Source: Tyto alba (lineage: Eukaryota; Chordata; Aves; Strigiformes; Tytonidae). From it: DNA of 64,000 bases. Positions within the stretch are counted from its first letter, which is position 1. Every line of letters starts with the position of its first letter. A model generated the notes under the pieces. It searched no databases. It had not been told where the DNA came from and was given only the letters and a program-made list of their open reading frames with translations. The DNA is taken from positions 8,709,243 to 8,773,242 of the forward strand of contig NW_024881279.1 in the NCBI RefSeq assembly GCF_018691265.1, in the 5' to 3' direction. A program made the position numbers and the translations under genes. Positions 26,498 through 37,643 of this stretch are shown here, one piece after another.

Positions 26498-26518
26498 GGG
26501 TAGGGATGGATGGGTGGG
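26498..26518 (+). promoter_or_regulatory. G-quadruplex-forming motif
   Basis: Four GGG runs (26498-26500, 26503-26505, 26512-26514, 26516-26518) are separated by loops of 2, 6 and 1 bases, which fits the canonical G3+N1-7 pattern. The motif overlaps a short GGAT/GGGT-rich stretch, so it may be only a by-product of a degenerate tandem repeat. Confidence 0.5.
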
Positions 26519-27046
26519 TAGATGATACTGAAGAAAAATGAACCGATGTATCAAATATAGAAGACTGTAAGTCCAGTTTGCTTTTCTTGTGGTGTCTAAG
26601 TATGATGCATTAGATGAATGAATCCTACAAACTACAGAGTGAGAGCATAAGTAGTGTCTGGACAAACAAGCTCTTGGCTCAGGAATCCATCATCAAATTG
26701 TGTTCTTTAAAGATGACTCATACTGAATGCTACCTTCTGAAACAGTCTTGGTTTTCAAAGATCAAATCCAGAGAAATGTCAAATCCTACAAACTGCCCCT
26801 CATGTCAACTGAAGTTGCAGGTGATCAGCAGGTGTTCAGCACATCAGCCTTATGTCTAATCTTACTATAAATTCAACTATTAATAACTGTTTGCCAAAGT
26901 AATGACCATACCGCCTCCTACTCACGTCCTCTAGATGTAAATTGCAGTTGGTCTTGTGTCAGCTAACAACTGAGGTGCTTCTTGCAAGAACTCACGCTCT
27001 CTGAGCCAAACCAGAGTTTTCAAAACCTTTTGTGGCTTCTAATCTG
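26519..27046. other. Unassigned DNA
   Basis: No gene, RNA or repeat is recognised. A plus-strand frame at 26614-26859 (81 codons) has no recognisable family. Confidence 0.5.
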
Positions 27047-27067
27047 AAAAAAAAAAAAAAAAAAAAA
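27047..27067. repeat. A21 homopolymer tract
   Basis: An uninterrupted run of 21 A about 500 bases upstream of the solo LTR. No retroelement body is recognised in front of it. Confidence 0.9.
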
Positions 27068-27576
27068 TTGCCTGGTGATCTTACAAAAATTTAGATTTAT
27101 TGTTGAATTCCTCATATGTCCTGCTCTCTCACTCATGCATGAATTCAATGCCTGCCAAAAGCAGGTACCTGGCAGAGGTGAAATACAGTGGCACAAAGAA
27201 CTGAGACTTACTCTCTGTTAATGGGAAGCATGAAAATTATAGTTGCTGTTTCTGCTCTGCTCATGCAGACTCAAGACTTTTCATGTCTCCTGATGATGAT
27301 CCTGAAATTCTGTAACCTTGAATCTCTGGCACCTATCTTGGATTGCATGTTTCTGTCTGGCACATCCTTGATTATAGTTGAGGTTTTTTGTACCAGTAGT
27401 GCCACATCCATTATTGTTCTTAAACCAAGGAGAGTTCTTGTGGTCTTCGTATGTCTCTTGTGATCCTAGGATGTCTTAGAACAGCTTTGACTATAATTGC
27501 TGGACTCAGTTAAAACAAGTACTTTTTAAAAAAAGCTCTTTAAAACCCTTTTTCCCATCAGGTAGTATCTAAATAA
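27068..27576. other. Unassigned DNA upstream of the LTR
   Basis: No gene or repeat is recognised. A plus-strand frame at 27188-27463 (91 codons) and its minus-strand shadow carry no family signal. Confidence 0.5.
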
Positions 27577-27583
27577 CATGCTG

Positions 27584-28177
27584 TGCTGGTTTTGGCTGGG
27601 ATAGAATTAATTTTCTTCATAGTAGCTAGTATGGGGCTAGGTTTTGGATTTGTGCTGAAAACAGTGTTGATGACACAGGGATGTTTTAGTTATTGCTGAG
27701 CCGTGCTTACACAGAGCCAAGGCCTTTTCTGCCTCTCACCCCACCCCAGCAGTGCATGGCTGGGGATGCACAAGGGGTTGGGAGGGGGGACAGAGCCAGG
27801 ACAGCTGACCCCAACTGACCCCAGGGACATCCCAGACTTTATGGCATCATGCTCAGCATATAGAGCTGGGGGAAGAAGGAGGAAGAAGGGAGGGATGTTC
27901 AGAGTGATGGCGCTTGTTTTCCCAAGTCACCGTTACATGTGATGGAGCCCGGCTCTCCTGGAGATGGCTGAACCTGCCTGCTCATGGGAAGTGGGGAATG
28001 AATTCCTTGTTTTGCTTTGCTTGTGTGAGAGGCTTTTGCTTTACCTGTAAACTGTCTTTATCTCAACCCACGAGTTTTCTCACTTTTACCATTTCGATTC
28101 TCTCCCCATTCCCACCAAGGGGGAGTGAGCGAGCGTCTGTGTGGGGCTTGGTTGCCAGCTGGGGTTGAACAATGACA
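27584..28177 (+). mobile_element. Solo LTR of an avian ERVL-like endogenous retrovirus
   Basis: The element begins TGCTGGTTTTGGC and ends AATGACA. Its sequence closely resembles a common LTR family I recall from many bird genomes, including a U3 with GGGATAGAATTAATTTTC, a TATA-type site near 27859 (CATATAGAGC) and a downstream block TCTTTATCTCAACCCACGAG. The usual ATTAAA signal position reads TGTAAA (28046-28051), so the poly(A) signal looks mutated. CATGCTG occurs on both sides (27577-27583 and 28178-28184), a target-site duplication; if the LTR instead ends two bases later, the duplication is TGCTG, the 5-bp size typical of ERVL. No gag, pol or env sequence adjoins it, so it is a recombined solo LTR. 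Short frames inside it are not genes. Confidence 0.9.
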
Positions 28178-28184
28178 CATGCTG
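28178..28184. repeat. Target-site duplication of the solo LTR (right copy)
   Basis: CATGCTG matches 27577-27583 on the other side of the LTR; the match extends one base further left to ACATGCTG. Intact flanking copies indicate that the LTR and its original insertion site have not been rearranged. Confidence 0.75.
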
Positions 28185-29240
28185 TTTCCAAAGCCTGGAG
28201 GAAGCTGTTTGCATCTGAAGAAATGCTCTCAAAATGAGTTTGACAGCTGCACTTCTTGTGGAAGAAATCACTCATGCAAAGTTATTCCTGCTCATGGATG
28301 CTTATCTTCCAAGATCTGGTCAGAATCGACTTTGGACCGAGATCACCTTTCCTGCCAAGCTTGTGTCAATGCCTCTCCCACATGACAGCCTTTTTGGAAC
28401 TGCTCTTAGACTCCTTTAACTGAAGAGCATATTTTAAAGCTGTGTTATTGTTACTCCTCATTTCCCCCTCCTACACAGCATGAAATCCTAACACGCAATC
28501 AAACAGCTAACCCCAGGACCACTATGTTTAATGTTCTCCTAATGCTTATCATTAGGAAGTAAAAATGCCAGAGAGTTGTCTGGGTGCCTTATAAAATAAG
28601 TATATCCATCTTTGGGGACAGATTATACCAGCTCTCCAAAAGTAGAAGAGGCTGCACAACAGGGACACACAAAGGGAAACTTTGGCCAAACCCAGCACGA
28701 TGCTTTGCACTACCTGAAATGCCCATGCAGAACAGCACTTTTATTCTACAATGGCATTGAAAAATATCTCATGCAGTGAACTGCTCAATACTTCATTTAT
28801 CTATTGCGTCTTGCAAGGGTACAGGACTGAGTTAACTCTGCCAAGATTTTCAATACAGGAGGTTAATATAAATCCAACACATTTCTTCCAAGCCCTATTG
28901 TACTCAACAACTAGAAATAACACCTTGTCTGCTTCCTGTACAGTAGAAGCAAAGAAACAGTAGGGCCTTTAGAAGGAGAACCTGAATGCAAGCCAATCAT
29001 CTTCCTTCTGGCTCCTGCTAGCTCTTGTGTGCAATTACAAAGGAATAATTCACTATCTGGGCTATTTCTACAGCATTTCAAACTGGGCACTGAAGTATCA
29101 AAAGTTATCGTTAGCCTACTGTGCTCCTGAGAAAGGAAATAAGGAGCAGATAATAGAAAGACAGAAATGACCCAGATCAGTGAGATATTCTTTACAGTTT
29201 ATCACAAAGGAGTTTCCCAAGAGACCTTCATGTCATGCCT
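28185..29240. other. Unassigned DNA downstream of the LTR
   Basis: No gene or further transposon is recognised. Plus-strand frames at 28179-28419 and 28751-28963 are short and unidentified. Confidence 0.5.
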
Positions 29241-29272
29241 CACACACACATGTACACACACACATGCACAAC
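29241..29272. repeat. Interrupted (CA)n microsatellite
   Basis: CA dinucleotides interrupted by TGTA and TG. It falls inside an open frame of 151 codons (29167-29622), part of which is therefore just repeat translation. Confidence 0.85.
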
Positions 29273-30979
29273 CCAGAAAGATAATGAGGGGGGAAAAACT
29301 GCAGTTTGCATCAGTATGGACACTGATTTCATTCAGGATCTTTATTCCCATAAAAATATATTCCCTTTATATCTCAGTGTGCATGGCCATACTTTCTCCT
29401 CTAGATGACACTGTGTCTGCTTGGAATTTGGAGCTGGAGTACCAGGAGCCCTTCAGCAGTGGCAAAGTCATGTGGAAGAAAATTGCACCAGCACCTGCAC
29501 ACACTATTCTTGTCTCCAGTGATTTCTCTACAATTCAGAGTTGCTCGCGTAAGGACTTAAAGCAACTGAATTTCAATATCTCAGCAGCAGCTAATATTAT
29601 CTATGTGCAATTCAAGGTGTGAGCAAAGATGTAAAAATGGTCTGTGTATGTATATGTCTATATATACATGGCTATATCTTGGATTGTCTGTCTGTTTACA
29701 AATATCATGAAGCCAAAGACTGCAAAGTAATCTGCAGCCTCAGGCAAATCTATTTACTACTGGGTAAATTTCCATGCAGGAGTGGACTGGAGTACTGACA
29801 AGTTAGAAGAGTAAAACAGACTTGATCTAGACACTGCAGAGCCTAATACCTAGATTTTAAGCTGACTGCATGCACTCCCTGGATCCCTCTGGGGGAGAGA
29901 AATTTCACTGGGGAGAAAGGTTTTGGAAATTAGGCTTGCATCTGATCTCCCCTGGAATGCCTCTAATTTCCCCAAGGTTACTCCTGATTTATTGGGAAGT
30001 AATTGGAATCAGATTCAGACTCATGACAGTTCAAATGTATAAATAGTACCAACAGATTAATTAGCAACAAAACAGGAGATAAATGCAGATTTCCCTAAGG
30101 AAATTAAGAAAAAATGCCACTCCTTTTAGTTTGTGCCTCAAAAGTTGACAGCAGAACTCAGAAGCTCATAACTCTTTCCTGACAATATAAAGACTAAATT
30201 TCTTTCCTGTTTCACCAGGTGCAGCATAATTTTACACACTCCTCTGTGTAAGATGGCTCCAAAGAATCAGGTCAAAATCTGGATGAGAGACACCTAATAC
30301 AATGACAGCAAGATTTAGGGATATTTTCCTGTTGTCATCAGTGTGCCATTAGTCATCCCCTGATGAGGAATATCTTGCAGACAAGACAGACCACAGAGTG
30401 AGCACAGGTGGGGAGGAGGGTGTTGACACACAAGCCTGAGCTTCAGGTGCAGGAAGAGTTACCTGTCTTCATAAATCTGGAAAGAGATTCGACCAGAAGT
30501 GGGATGGAGGTGAACTCTGAAGGAGGTTCCTTGATGACTCAACACCCCCCCAAAAAAGACAGAGACACCTTAAAATTGATTCCTTCCTTCTTCTTTGTTT
30601 GTCTGGAAGATGGAAGAGTGAGATTTCTGAGCTCGCTCTGAACGTGGGCTGCCAGTTTCATACTGCAGTGTCAAAAGGCTAACACCAGCCCAGGTGTGTA
30701 CAAATTGACTCACAATTTTACTCTGTGTAATGAATAAACAAACCTTCCTCTGTAAGACTGAATTAATTTGGATTTATTTGCCCAGGTATAGACATTGCAG
30801 ATGTTTTAATTTAGGCAGTTTGCACTGTCAGAGTGGCTGGGCTGGCTTAGCCTTCAATTTCTGTCCATGCAGGCAGAATTCAGAGTGGCTGTTGCAGGCT
30901 TGTTGACAATGGGAAGGACAAATCCAGCTGAATATCATCATCATAAGTTAAGTGAAGTTTTACTAAAGTGCGTGGAGTG
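29273..30979. other. Unassigned DNA with one weak exon-like open frame
   Basis: A plus-strand frame runs to 29622. Its last part (about 29405-29615) lies between an acceptor-like CTCCTCTAG and a donor-like AAGGTGTGA, but the encoded peptide matches no family I know and a frame of this length is expected by chance in 64 kb. The remaining sequence shows nothing recognisable. Confidence 0.4.
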
Positions 30980-30992
30980 GTTGCCATAGCAA
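30980..30992 (+). promoter_or_regulatory. Imperfect X-box (RFX-like) motif
   Basis: GTTGCCATAGCAA resembles the RFX consensus GTTGCCATGGCAAC, with a good left half-site and a degraded right half. It is recorded because two better X-boxes occur at 41169 and 57663. Confidence 0.2.
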
Positions 30993-33900
30993 AAGTGATG
31001 GAAGCCTCTTCGCTTTAGCTGTTGAGAGCAGGACTGACAAATACATGTGATACTATACTCTCAGGAACATTTCTGCAGCTGAGATCAATGTCTCCTCTAA
31101 TTTCCACTTTCCTGATCAAGAAATGAATTGAGAGAGAAAGGTAGAATTGAGGAAGAAAACTTTCCCCTTCTGAAAAGGGACACCAACTCTACAGAGCTCG
31201 GGAAATGGAAGAGACTGTGGATTCAAGAGGGAGAAGTTACAAAATGCCTCCCTCAAACTGACATCCAAGTGCAGTGGTCCAGTTAAATACTCTTTATTTT
31301 GGCCTCAGGGTCCCATTGCTTGCCAATGCATGCGTTGACCCAACCTCTCTGTGGATCTATCTTTAGTTTCTTTCCTCAGTGAAGACTCAGATTCCAGGAA
31401 TGAACATTGTTGATAGATTACAATTCTCAGTTGAATGCTGAGTTTGGACCATGAGATCTAATTCCCTTCTAATATGTTTCTTCTGGCTTTAACTGGTAAA
31501 TCCAGAGGGGGATTTGGTCCCTCATTTGTTTCTGTCCCATGATGGAAGAAGGTAACAACAAAGAAAATATGTTTACTTCCTTTCTTTTCAATGCTCATTT
31601 TTTCCTTCGTTTCCTCAAGGGTTTTGTTTTCTCAGATCACACTCTATCAAAGGCTCTAGTTTGTGGGTGAGTAATAGATTATTCTCTGTCCTCTCATCAT
31701 CCACCCCTACAAATACTCCTGCCTGGATCCCAATACCATACCATCCTCATGACCGTGGGTGGGTATGCTAGAGCTTCTACAGATCAGTAGTAATTAGAAA
31801 AAATCCAAAGTTGTGGTCTTGCCTGGGTCAGTCCCTGCTAGAGTGATAGAAGCCTGGGGACACCATGCTGCAGATGATTCAGAGGGACAAAGGAGGGACT
31901 CCCAAGTCACAGAGTACCAGCTACAGGTACCCTCGCGCAATACTTCTGCAAATCATTTAAGCTGCATCTTACAAATTAATACTAATTTTATGTGTTCCCT
32001 TTATTCTTAATAAATATTGCAGAGTGTTGCTGCCCTGGGAGACCTTTCCAGTAAACAAACAGACTATTTCCTCCTTCCCTTGTTAAAGCTGGTTTTCCAG
32101 GCTAGCACATTCTGGGCTCCCATTGATGGTCTCAATATGGCATCTACACTAAATAATCTATTCTGCGGAAAAATAAGTTACAAGACTGTCTGGAGCCAGG
32201 TGTCTTGTAAACCCCGCACCTTACAGGTCACACATTTATCTTCCACCAGCCCTTGCTCTTAGCAACCTATTATTTGCTGTATAATCAATTTTAGCTTCTT
32301 AAATCTGCATCTGAGCTCCCATTTTCTTTCAGCCCATCTCCATAGAAAAACTAGAAACCAAGAGGTGGGCTTGAGTTTTCTTCTTTCAAAGTCTTTCCTT
32401 ACCCTCCACTGATTTCTCTTTTGCCATTTTAATTCTGTTACTACAGCAACCTTGTATTTCTTGCTTTGGCAAAGTTGACATGTTAGCATGGGGACACACA
32501 CAAGGCCTCTCTAATCAGCACTTATGCGGTCTAAAACATTTAGCTCATCTGCTCAGAAGACTTATTAAAATGTTCGACCCATCTGCTGTGGGAGGCTCAA
32601 GTGTAACTGGAGCCAACATTTTCCCACTCAGTTTCCTGTCATGCAGCCTGACCAAAGCCTCTCATTTCAAGCAACACACAGCAATGGTGTGTCTCCACCA
32701 TAAGGCAGGACACTTGTACGTGGTCTTTGGACATGGTTAAAAGGATGTCAGCTCAGTCTTCTGCAGTGACTGTTGGGTAAAACGCTGTGCTGACATTTGC
32801 CTTTCAGAGTGCTAAATGTTAGAAGGATCATCTGACTGCAGCACAAGAAATTCACAGCAACATCTTTCAGAATGCTTCCTTCGCCCTCAGATGGTCAGAG
32901 GGAGACATTTATGACAGCAGTTTTCCAGAGAGCTGGCTCAATGGATGGGACCAGCCCTGAGAGGTTCCTTCAAAGGAACCAGGTAACCTAGGTGGCATCC
33001 CCTTTTCATACCTTTTAGCAGCTAATTGTCTGGAGAGCTGCACAACTTACTCTGTTCAGTTTTCATCTACTCTGTTGCTCTTGTCGCTCCCAGACGAAAC
33101 ATCACAATTTCTTTTAATCCCCGCTCCATCATCTGATACTGTTCAGTCTGCCTATAGGTGATCTGTGTTATGTTGCCTAAGTCTATATCTTTCCTGAGGG
33201 AGTTGGAGGCAGTGGTGATTTTGTAAGATGTATAGCTACCATCATCTGACCAGTTGTAGCCATATCTGTATCTATAATCGCTCATTCACAACAGTCTTCC
33301 TTTCCAGCTTGCTACGAGTGTTAGACTAAGAGAAAAATGTGAAGTTTTCCATTATCTTCACTCAGCAGTTCTGTAATCCCTCCTGGTCATGGCCACGGGC
33401 AGTGTTAGGAAGCAGAAGGTAGTTTGATGCTTATTTGCCCTAAGACTTTTCTGCAACACAGATGCCCTTGAAGGGAACAATAACAAGTCAGAACAGGATA
33501 TGGGCTGTGGAGAGAAGCTACAGGGTGAAAATTTGGCCAGTGAAAGATGGATGAGTACAATCTGCAAAGGTAACTGTAGCATGAGGATGAACAGCAAACA
33601 AAAATACCTTCAGGCAACTGTCTGGGCCACAACTGTAAACTAAGGCATCTCTGAGAGAAAGTTTAATCACACAAAGCTCTGCTTGCTCATCTCAGCTAAT
33701 GCAGCTGATGGGTGTTTGTAGTCAAATCCCCTTCACAATGATCCTGTTTAGAAACCAAGTTGCATGGAGGGAAACCTGCTAAACAGTCAGTTCATCTCCC
33801 CATTACTGGTAGAATTTACTTCTTTATGTAGCTCTAGGGATTACTGAGGTATTAAGGAAAGCGCTGTGACATTGAACTGTATTTCCTTTGCAAAAAGAAT

Positions 33901-34049
33901 GTCAGTGTGTAGTTGCCCTCTGTGGAGATCATGACAAGGAGTCTGTGATGTTTTTGAAGGGCTTTTGTGTGTGTGATGCTGTTTTGCTTTAGTTTTTTAA
34001 CGAAGAAAGAAAAAAATCCACTATGACTGTCTATATTAAGGACTTTAAA
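30993..34049. other. Unassigned DNA
   Basis: No gene or transposon is recognised. A minus-strand frame at 33067-33285 (72 codons) starts with a Tyr-rich stretch caused by a TATAGATACAGATATGG-type simple repeat and matches no family I know. Confidence 0.5.
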
Positions 34050-34065
34050 AGTGCTTAAAAGCACT
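34050..34065. other. 7-bp inverted repeat with 2-base loop
   Basis: AGTGCTT and AAGCACT flank AA (34050-34065). It is a perfect short dyad of unknown significance. Confidence 0.5.
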
Positions 34066-35308
34066 AAAAACGCCTTATAAATGCAGACCTCATACTAGAG
34101 ATAAAGCATCTACCCAGAGAAGAGATGCTTTGATGCCTTAGATGTACTTGTTTGTTTGTTTTAGAGGGGAGAGAAGAATGGTATGTTTTACTGATACAGC
34201 TATTAAGCATCAAGATTGCCCAAAGGCATCAGCAGGTTCATTTAAAATGTAAATGAGCTTTTTTCAACATTTGGTTGTTCAGATTCTACAGGCTGCTATT
34301 ATGTGAAATTGGATAGGGCCTTCACATGGCACAGCTGAACAGTTAGGCTGGCCTCCCTCTTCCACCCAATTATGACCAACATGAACGGACACTCCTGTGG
34401 GCCTGAGAGCTTCTCTCCAGATTAGGAGAGTTACTTTATTAAAGAAGTCAGGGGCAATTAACTGAGTCTCTGTGGTGCTACTGTATGGTCTCCTTGGAAA
34501 ATACCACTTAGCATTGCACACAGCAAGTGGGCATTTATTCATGACCTTCCTACACCCTTTTGGGAAGGACCATTCTCTTGAATTAATGTTTGGAGGCTAC
34601 TGCCTGAAAATGAGCATAAGCCACAAAATGCAATTGGACTGAGGAAGAGTTTCTCTTTTTAATACTTAACCACTGCACGCCTTGAGCTTACACGGAGTTG
34701 CACTTACCAGTGAGATCCCTTCCCAAACAGCACGCTGGAAGATCTCTTGGAATAACTGCTGAAGGAATACTTTTGTCTTGGAATGATGCTGCATCAGGGA
34801 CACGTTTAAGATTTGTATAGCCACTTTGTAAAGTTCTGCAATGTTTTTAATCCATAAAAGAAGGCTAGGGAGGCATGTCGCCCACTTAATGGGCAAGTCG
34901 TGCTGTACTGGATCATCCTGATCTCCCAGAGAAGGCTGTTTAAACTCCAAGAATTCCATTGTGCAAAGGATGTAAGAGTTTTGCCATTCAGATTTTTTTT
35001 TTTATGTGGAATAAAACACAACACCATCACTACTGATTTGGAGCTTGGTGATGGCAGAACTATTGACACGTGTGGAAGGGTTCAGCTGCAGCAGCAGAAG
35101 GCTCAGAGTGACAAAGCTGGTTTGTGGCACAGAGACAAAAGCAACCAGAGATAGCTGTTAACATAAGTCTAATTAAATGCTTACATTAACGACCTTTGTC
35201 ATGGGATCCTATCTTGTGAGGTCTGATCAGATTGGCCTTGAAAATCCCACTTGCTTACCAAACCAATGCGTAAGAACACATTTTTCTGAGTTAGGAAGAA
35301 CGATGTCC
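34066..35308. other. Unassigned DNA
   Basis: No gene or repeat is recognised. Overlapping minus-strand frames at 34279-34542, 34666-34959 and 34806-35069 are short and carry no family signal. Confidence 0.5.
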
Positions 35309-35341
35309 TTTTCATCATGCTGATGATCAGCATCATGAAAA
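35309..35341. other. 33-bp near-perfect palindrome
   Basis: Base 1 pairs with base 33 and so on inward. Fifteen of sixteen pairs are complementary around a single central G, with one C-C mismatch at the eighth pair. The left half begins TTTTCATC and the right half ends CATGAAAA; the core is ATGCTGAT/ATCAGCAT. It is the longest near-perfect palindrome found in the window. Possible readings are a terminal-inverted-repeat relic, a cruciform-forming site or a dimeric binding site. Confidence 0.75.
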
Positions 35342-35976
35342 TGCAGTATTGCAAACGTCCCTAGATTGGACAATGTTTGTCAGAGTTTCATAGAGCTTAA
35401 CTGTACATGATTGTGTACGTACATGCACACCCAGGACCCACAACCTAAATTCATGGATGTGTGAAGAAACATTAACTGCATATTGAACATCTTTTTTTTT
35501 TACAGTGTTAAATAACATTATAATTTTCTATTTCCTTGTTTGCGTGTGTGTGAAAATTGATGTATTTTTCAAAATGTGCTGAAACTACTTAGGATGAATT
35601 GTCCTGCTGAAGAGAAAAAGGATTTCTTATCCAGAAACAAGTTTCCCAACTGCACTGAGTTTTGTGTAAGTAGGGTTAAATAAATCAAAGAGAGCAGAAA
35701 CACTAAAGGTGATCTTAATTTCTGCTTCTATATCCATCTTCCAATAACTTCTGCAGATTATGGCTTACATTCTGGATAGGACCTGCATGCTGCTACTAAA
35801 CAAAATCAAGTACCTGAAGAACTTATTTCCAAGTATCTAAAATGGAACCATTATTTGAATATAATGAAAATAAAAAACAACTAACATGAACTTTTTCCAT
35901 TGGTTTTGAACATGCTACATCCTAAAGGAACACAATGTTCTTTTAAAAACACTGCCAGTTATCCTAAATGATATAA
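35342..35976. other. Unassigned AT-rich DNA
   Basis: No gene, RNA or transposon is recognised. Confidence 0.5.
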
Positions 35977-36034
35977 TTTTTTTTTTTTTTTTTTTTTACA
36001 TTTAAAATTTCTACTTAAATTAAAAAAAAAAAAA
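35977..36034. repeat. T21 and A13 tracts facing each other
   Basis: A run of 21 T (35977-35997) is followed after 24 bases by a run of 13 A (36022-36034). The pair could form an A-T hairpin and is likely to be length-unstable. Confidence 0.85.
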
Positions 36035-36974
36035 TCCAAAATACTCTTGGGACACATTCAAAACCTGAAAAGGTAAGAAAACAGAATTATGGGTAATAAA
36101 AATTAATTTCTCTTACAGTGAAAGATTTTAAGGGAGAGAGAGACGGGCATTTCTTTTTGTGATTTACATGCATCCTGATGCAAGATAAGTGTACTGCCAT
36201 TTGCTAGATCTGCTTCTCACAGTATAGGAAGCTGTATGGAATTAAGTTATTTTGATGGTCGATAGTGTGATGTGAAAGGTTACTGGGTTTCTACTATCAC
36301 CCATGCAATGATATAATGATTTATTGTTGTCAAAGCCTTCTACACAAGGGATAGAACAATCTATGTTTCAACATTCAATACAGAAACATTGTGTTATTGT
36401 GTTCATTTGAAAAATAAATAAATACATGTGATGCCATGACAGCCTGAAACAGCTGATCTTTTAACATTGGCCTTGGGATTGAAAAACCATCCATGGCAAT
36501 GTTGTATGTCTCTGCTTTGCTGAATAGTGGAATAAAATTGAAAAAAAATTGTAGGAGTGAAGCTTATGGCAAAAGCACAGGGAGGATGTGAGTTACACTC
36601 TTGGAAAAAGAATGTGTCTGCCACAGCAGGGCAAAATGTGCTGAATTACACTTGAAATCCACACAGAACTTCTGCTACTCCACATTTCTATTATAAGCTG
36701 AGTTCTCCTTGAATTTCTTATCCTGAATTTTGTACTGATCCTAGGTAGGCGTCTAGACAGTACATCTTTCTATGCTGATGGGCTTGTTGAAAATTGCTGC
36801 CTCCCAACTTGCTTTTCTATGCCTAAGTTAGAGAGGAAGATGGTATGGGGCATCCGGGAGTATGTGATGTGCACAAGACATCTCATTCCCTGATTTCTGT
36901 GAGCTTGCAGGGGACGTAAAGTAGCCTCCTCTATCCTGTCACTGCTATTTCTGCTTCTCTTCCTTACCTGTACA
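36035..36974. other. Unassigned DNA
   Basis: No gene or transposon is recognised. Confidence 0.5.
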
Positions 36975-37013
36975 CCCAGAGAAGTTCAAAACTTCTCTGT
37001 AAACTTCTCTGGG
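36975..37013. other. Hairpin with duplicated right arm
   Basis: CCCAGAGAAGTT (36975-36986) is exactly complementary to AACTTCTCTGGG (37002-37013). Its inner ten bases can instead pair with AACTTCTCTG (36990-36999) across a 3-base loop. The two right arms are a short direct duplication, so two mutually exclusive hairpins are possible. Confidence 0.7.
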
Positions 37014-37629
37014 AAGTGGGGCAACTATCTGCACAGAGCAGAGCAGAGGGAGGCTGAGGGGTACAGCTGTCTAGTACTCCTATGAAATAAAAGCTACAAC
37101 ACAACTGGCTGATTTATAGCAGGATATCTTTCAGTAAATTCTCCTCACGGCAAAGCTGACATTTTATTTTATAAACAAAACAGAGAAACTAGTACAGAAT
37201 TAACAGTGGGAGAGATTAGATTACTGGAGTAAATATGCTTTGGTGATAAGAGCATAGGTCCGGAAAACTGGGAGCTGGGATCTGCTTTGCTGTATGGACT
37301 AGAATGGATTATTCCTCTTCATCTCCGTTTTCTATCTTATATTGCCAAAAATGTTAACAGCCCCTCAGAAAAGGATGTGCTGATATTTATATATTAGATT
37401 TAGGAAAAGACACTGAGATCTTGAGATAAGTAAGGCAGAAGCACTAATGACATGCAGAACCAAATTCTGCTCTTATTTCTCCACAGTCGGATACTTATAA
37501 AGCTAAAATTATCACCCTGTATTTTATACTTGCACAAACTTCTGGGGAAGCACGTACAGGAATACGGTGTAGATGAACTGCTGGCTGGCTTTGTCATTTG
37601 GCTGGGGACTGTGAGCCCTTGCCGGGAAA
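37014..37629. other. Unassigned DNA
   Basis: No gene or repeat is recognised. Complementary frames at 37400-37646 on both strands carry no family signal. Confidence 0.5.
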
Positions 37630-37643
37630 TCACCAGATGGCGC
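37630..37643 (+). promoter_or_regulatory. Candidate CTCF site
   Basis: TCACCAGATGGCGC matches 13 of 14 positions of the CTCF core CCASYAGRKGGCRS, with only the first base off and the key AGATGGCGC intact. It is the best CTCF-like match noticed in the window and includes a CpG in an otherwise CpG-poor stretch. Orientation is plus. Occupancy cannot be judged from sequence. Confidence 0.5.

Noticed and set aside
27703..28275. Cluster of frames on both strands
   Set aside because: They lie within or across the end of the solo LTR and are translations of non-coding LTR sequence.
29167..29622. 151-codon plus-strand frame whose last part has acceptor-like and donor-like edges
   Set aside because: Part of it translates a CA repeat, the rest matches no family I know, and a frame of this length is expected by chance in 64 kb read in six frames.
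33067..33285. Tyr-rich 72-codon minus-strand frame
   Set aside because: The Tyr-rich start comes from a TATAGATACAGATATGG-type repeat, and the rest has no family signal.
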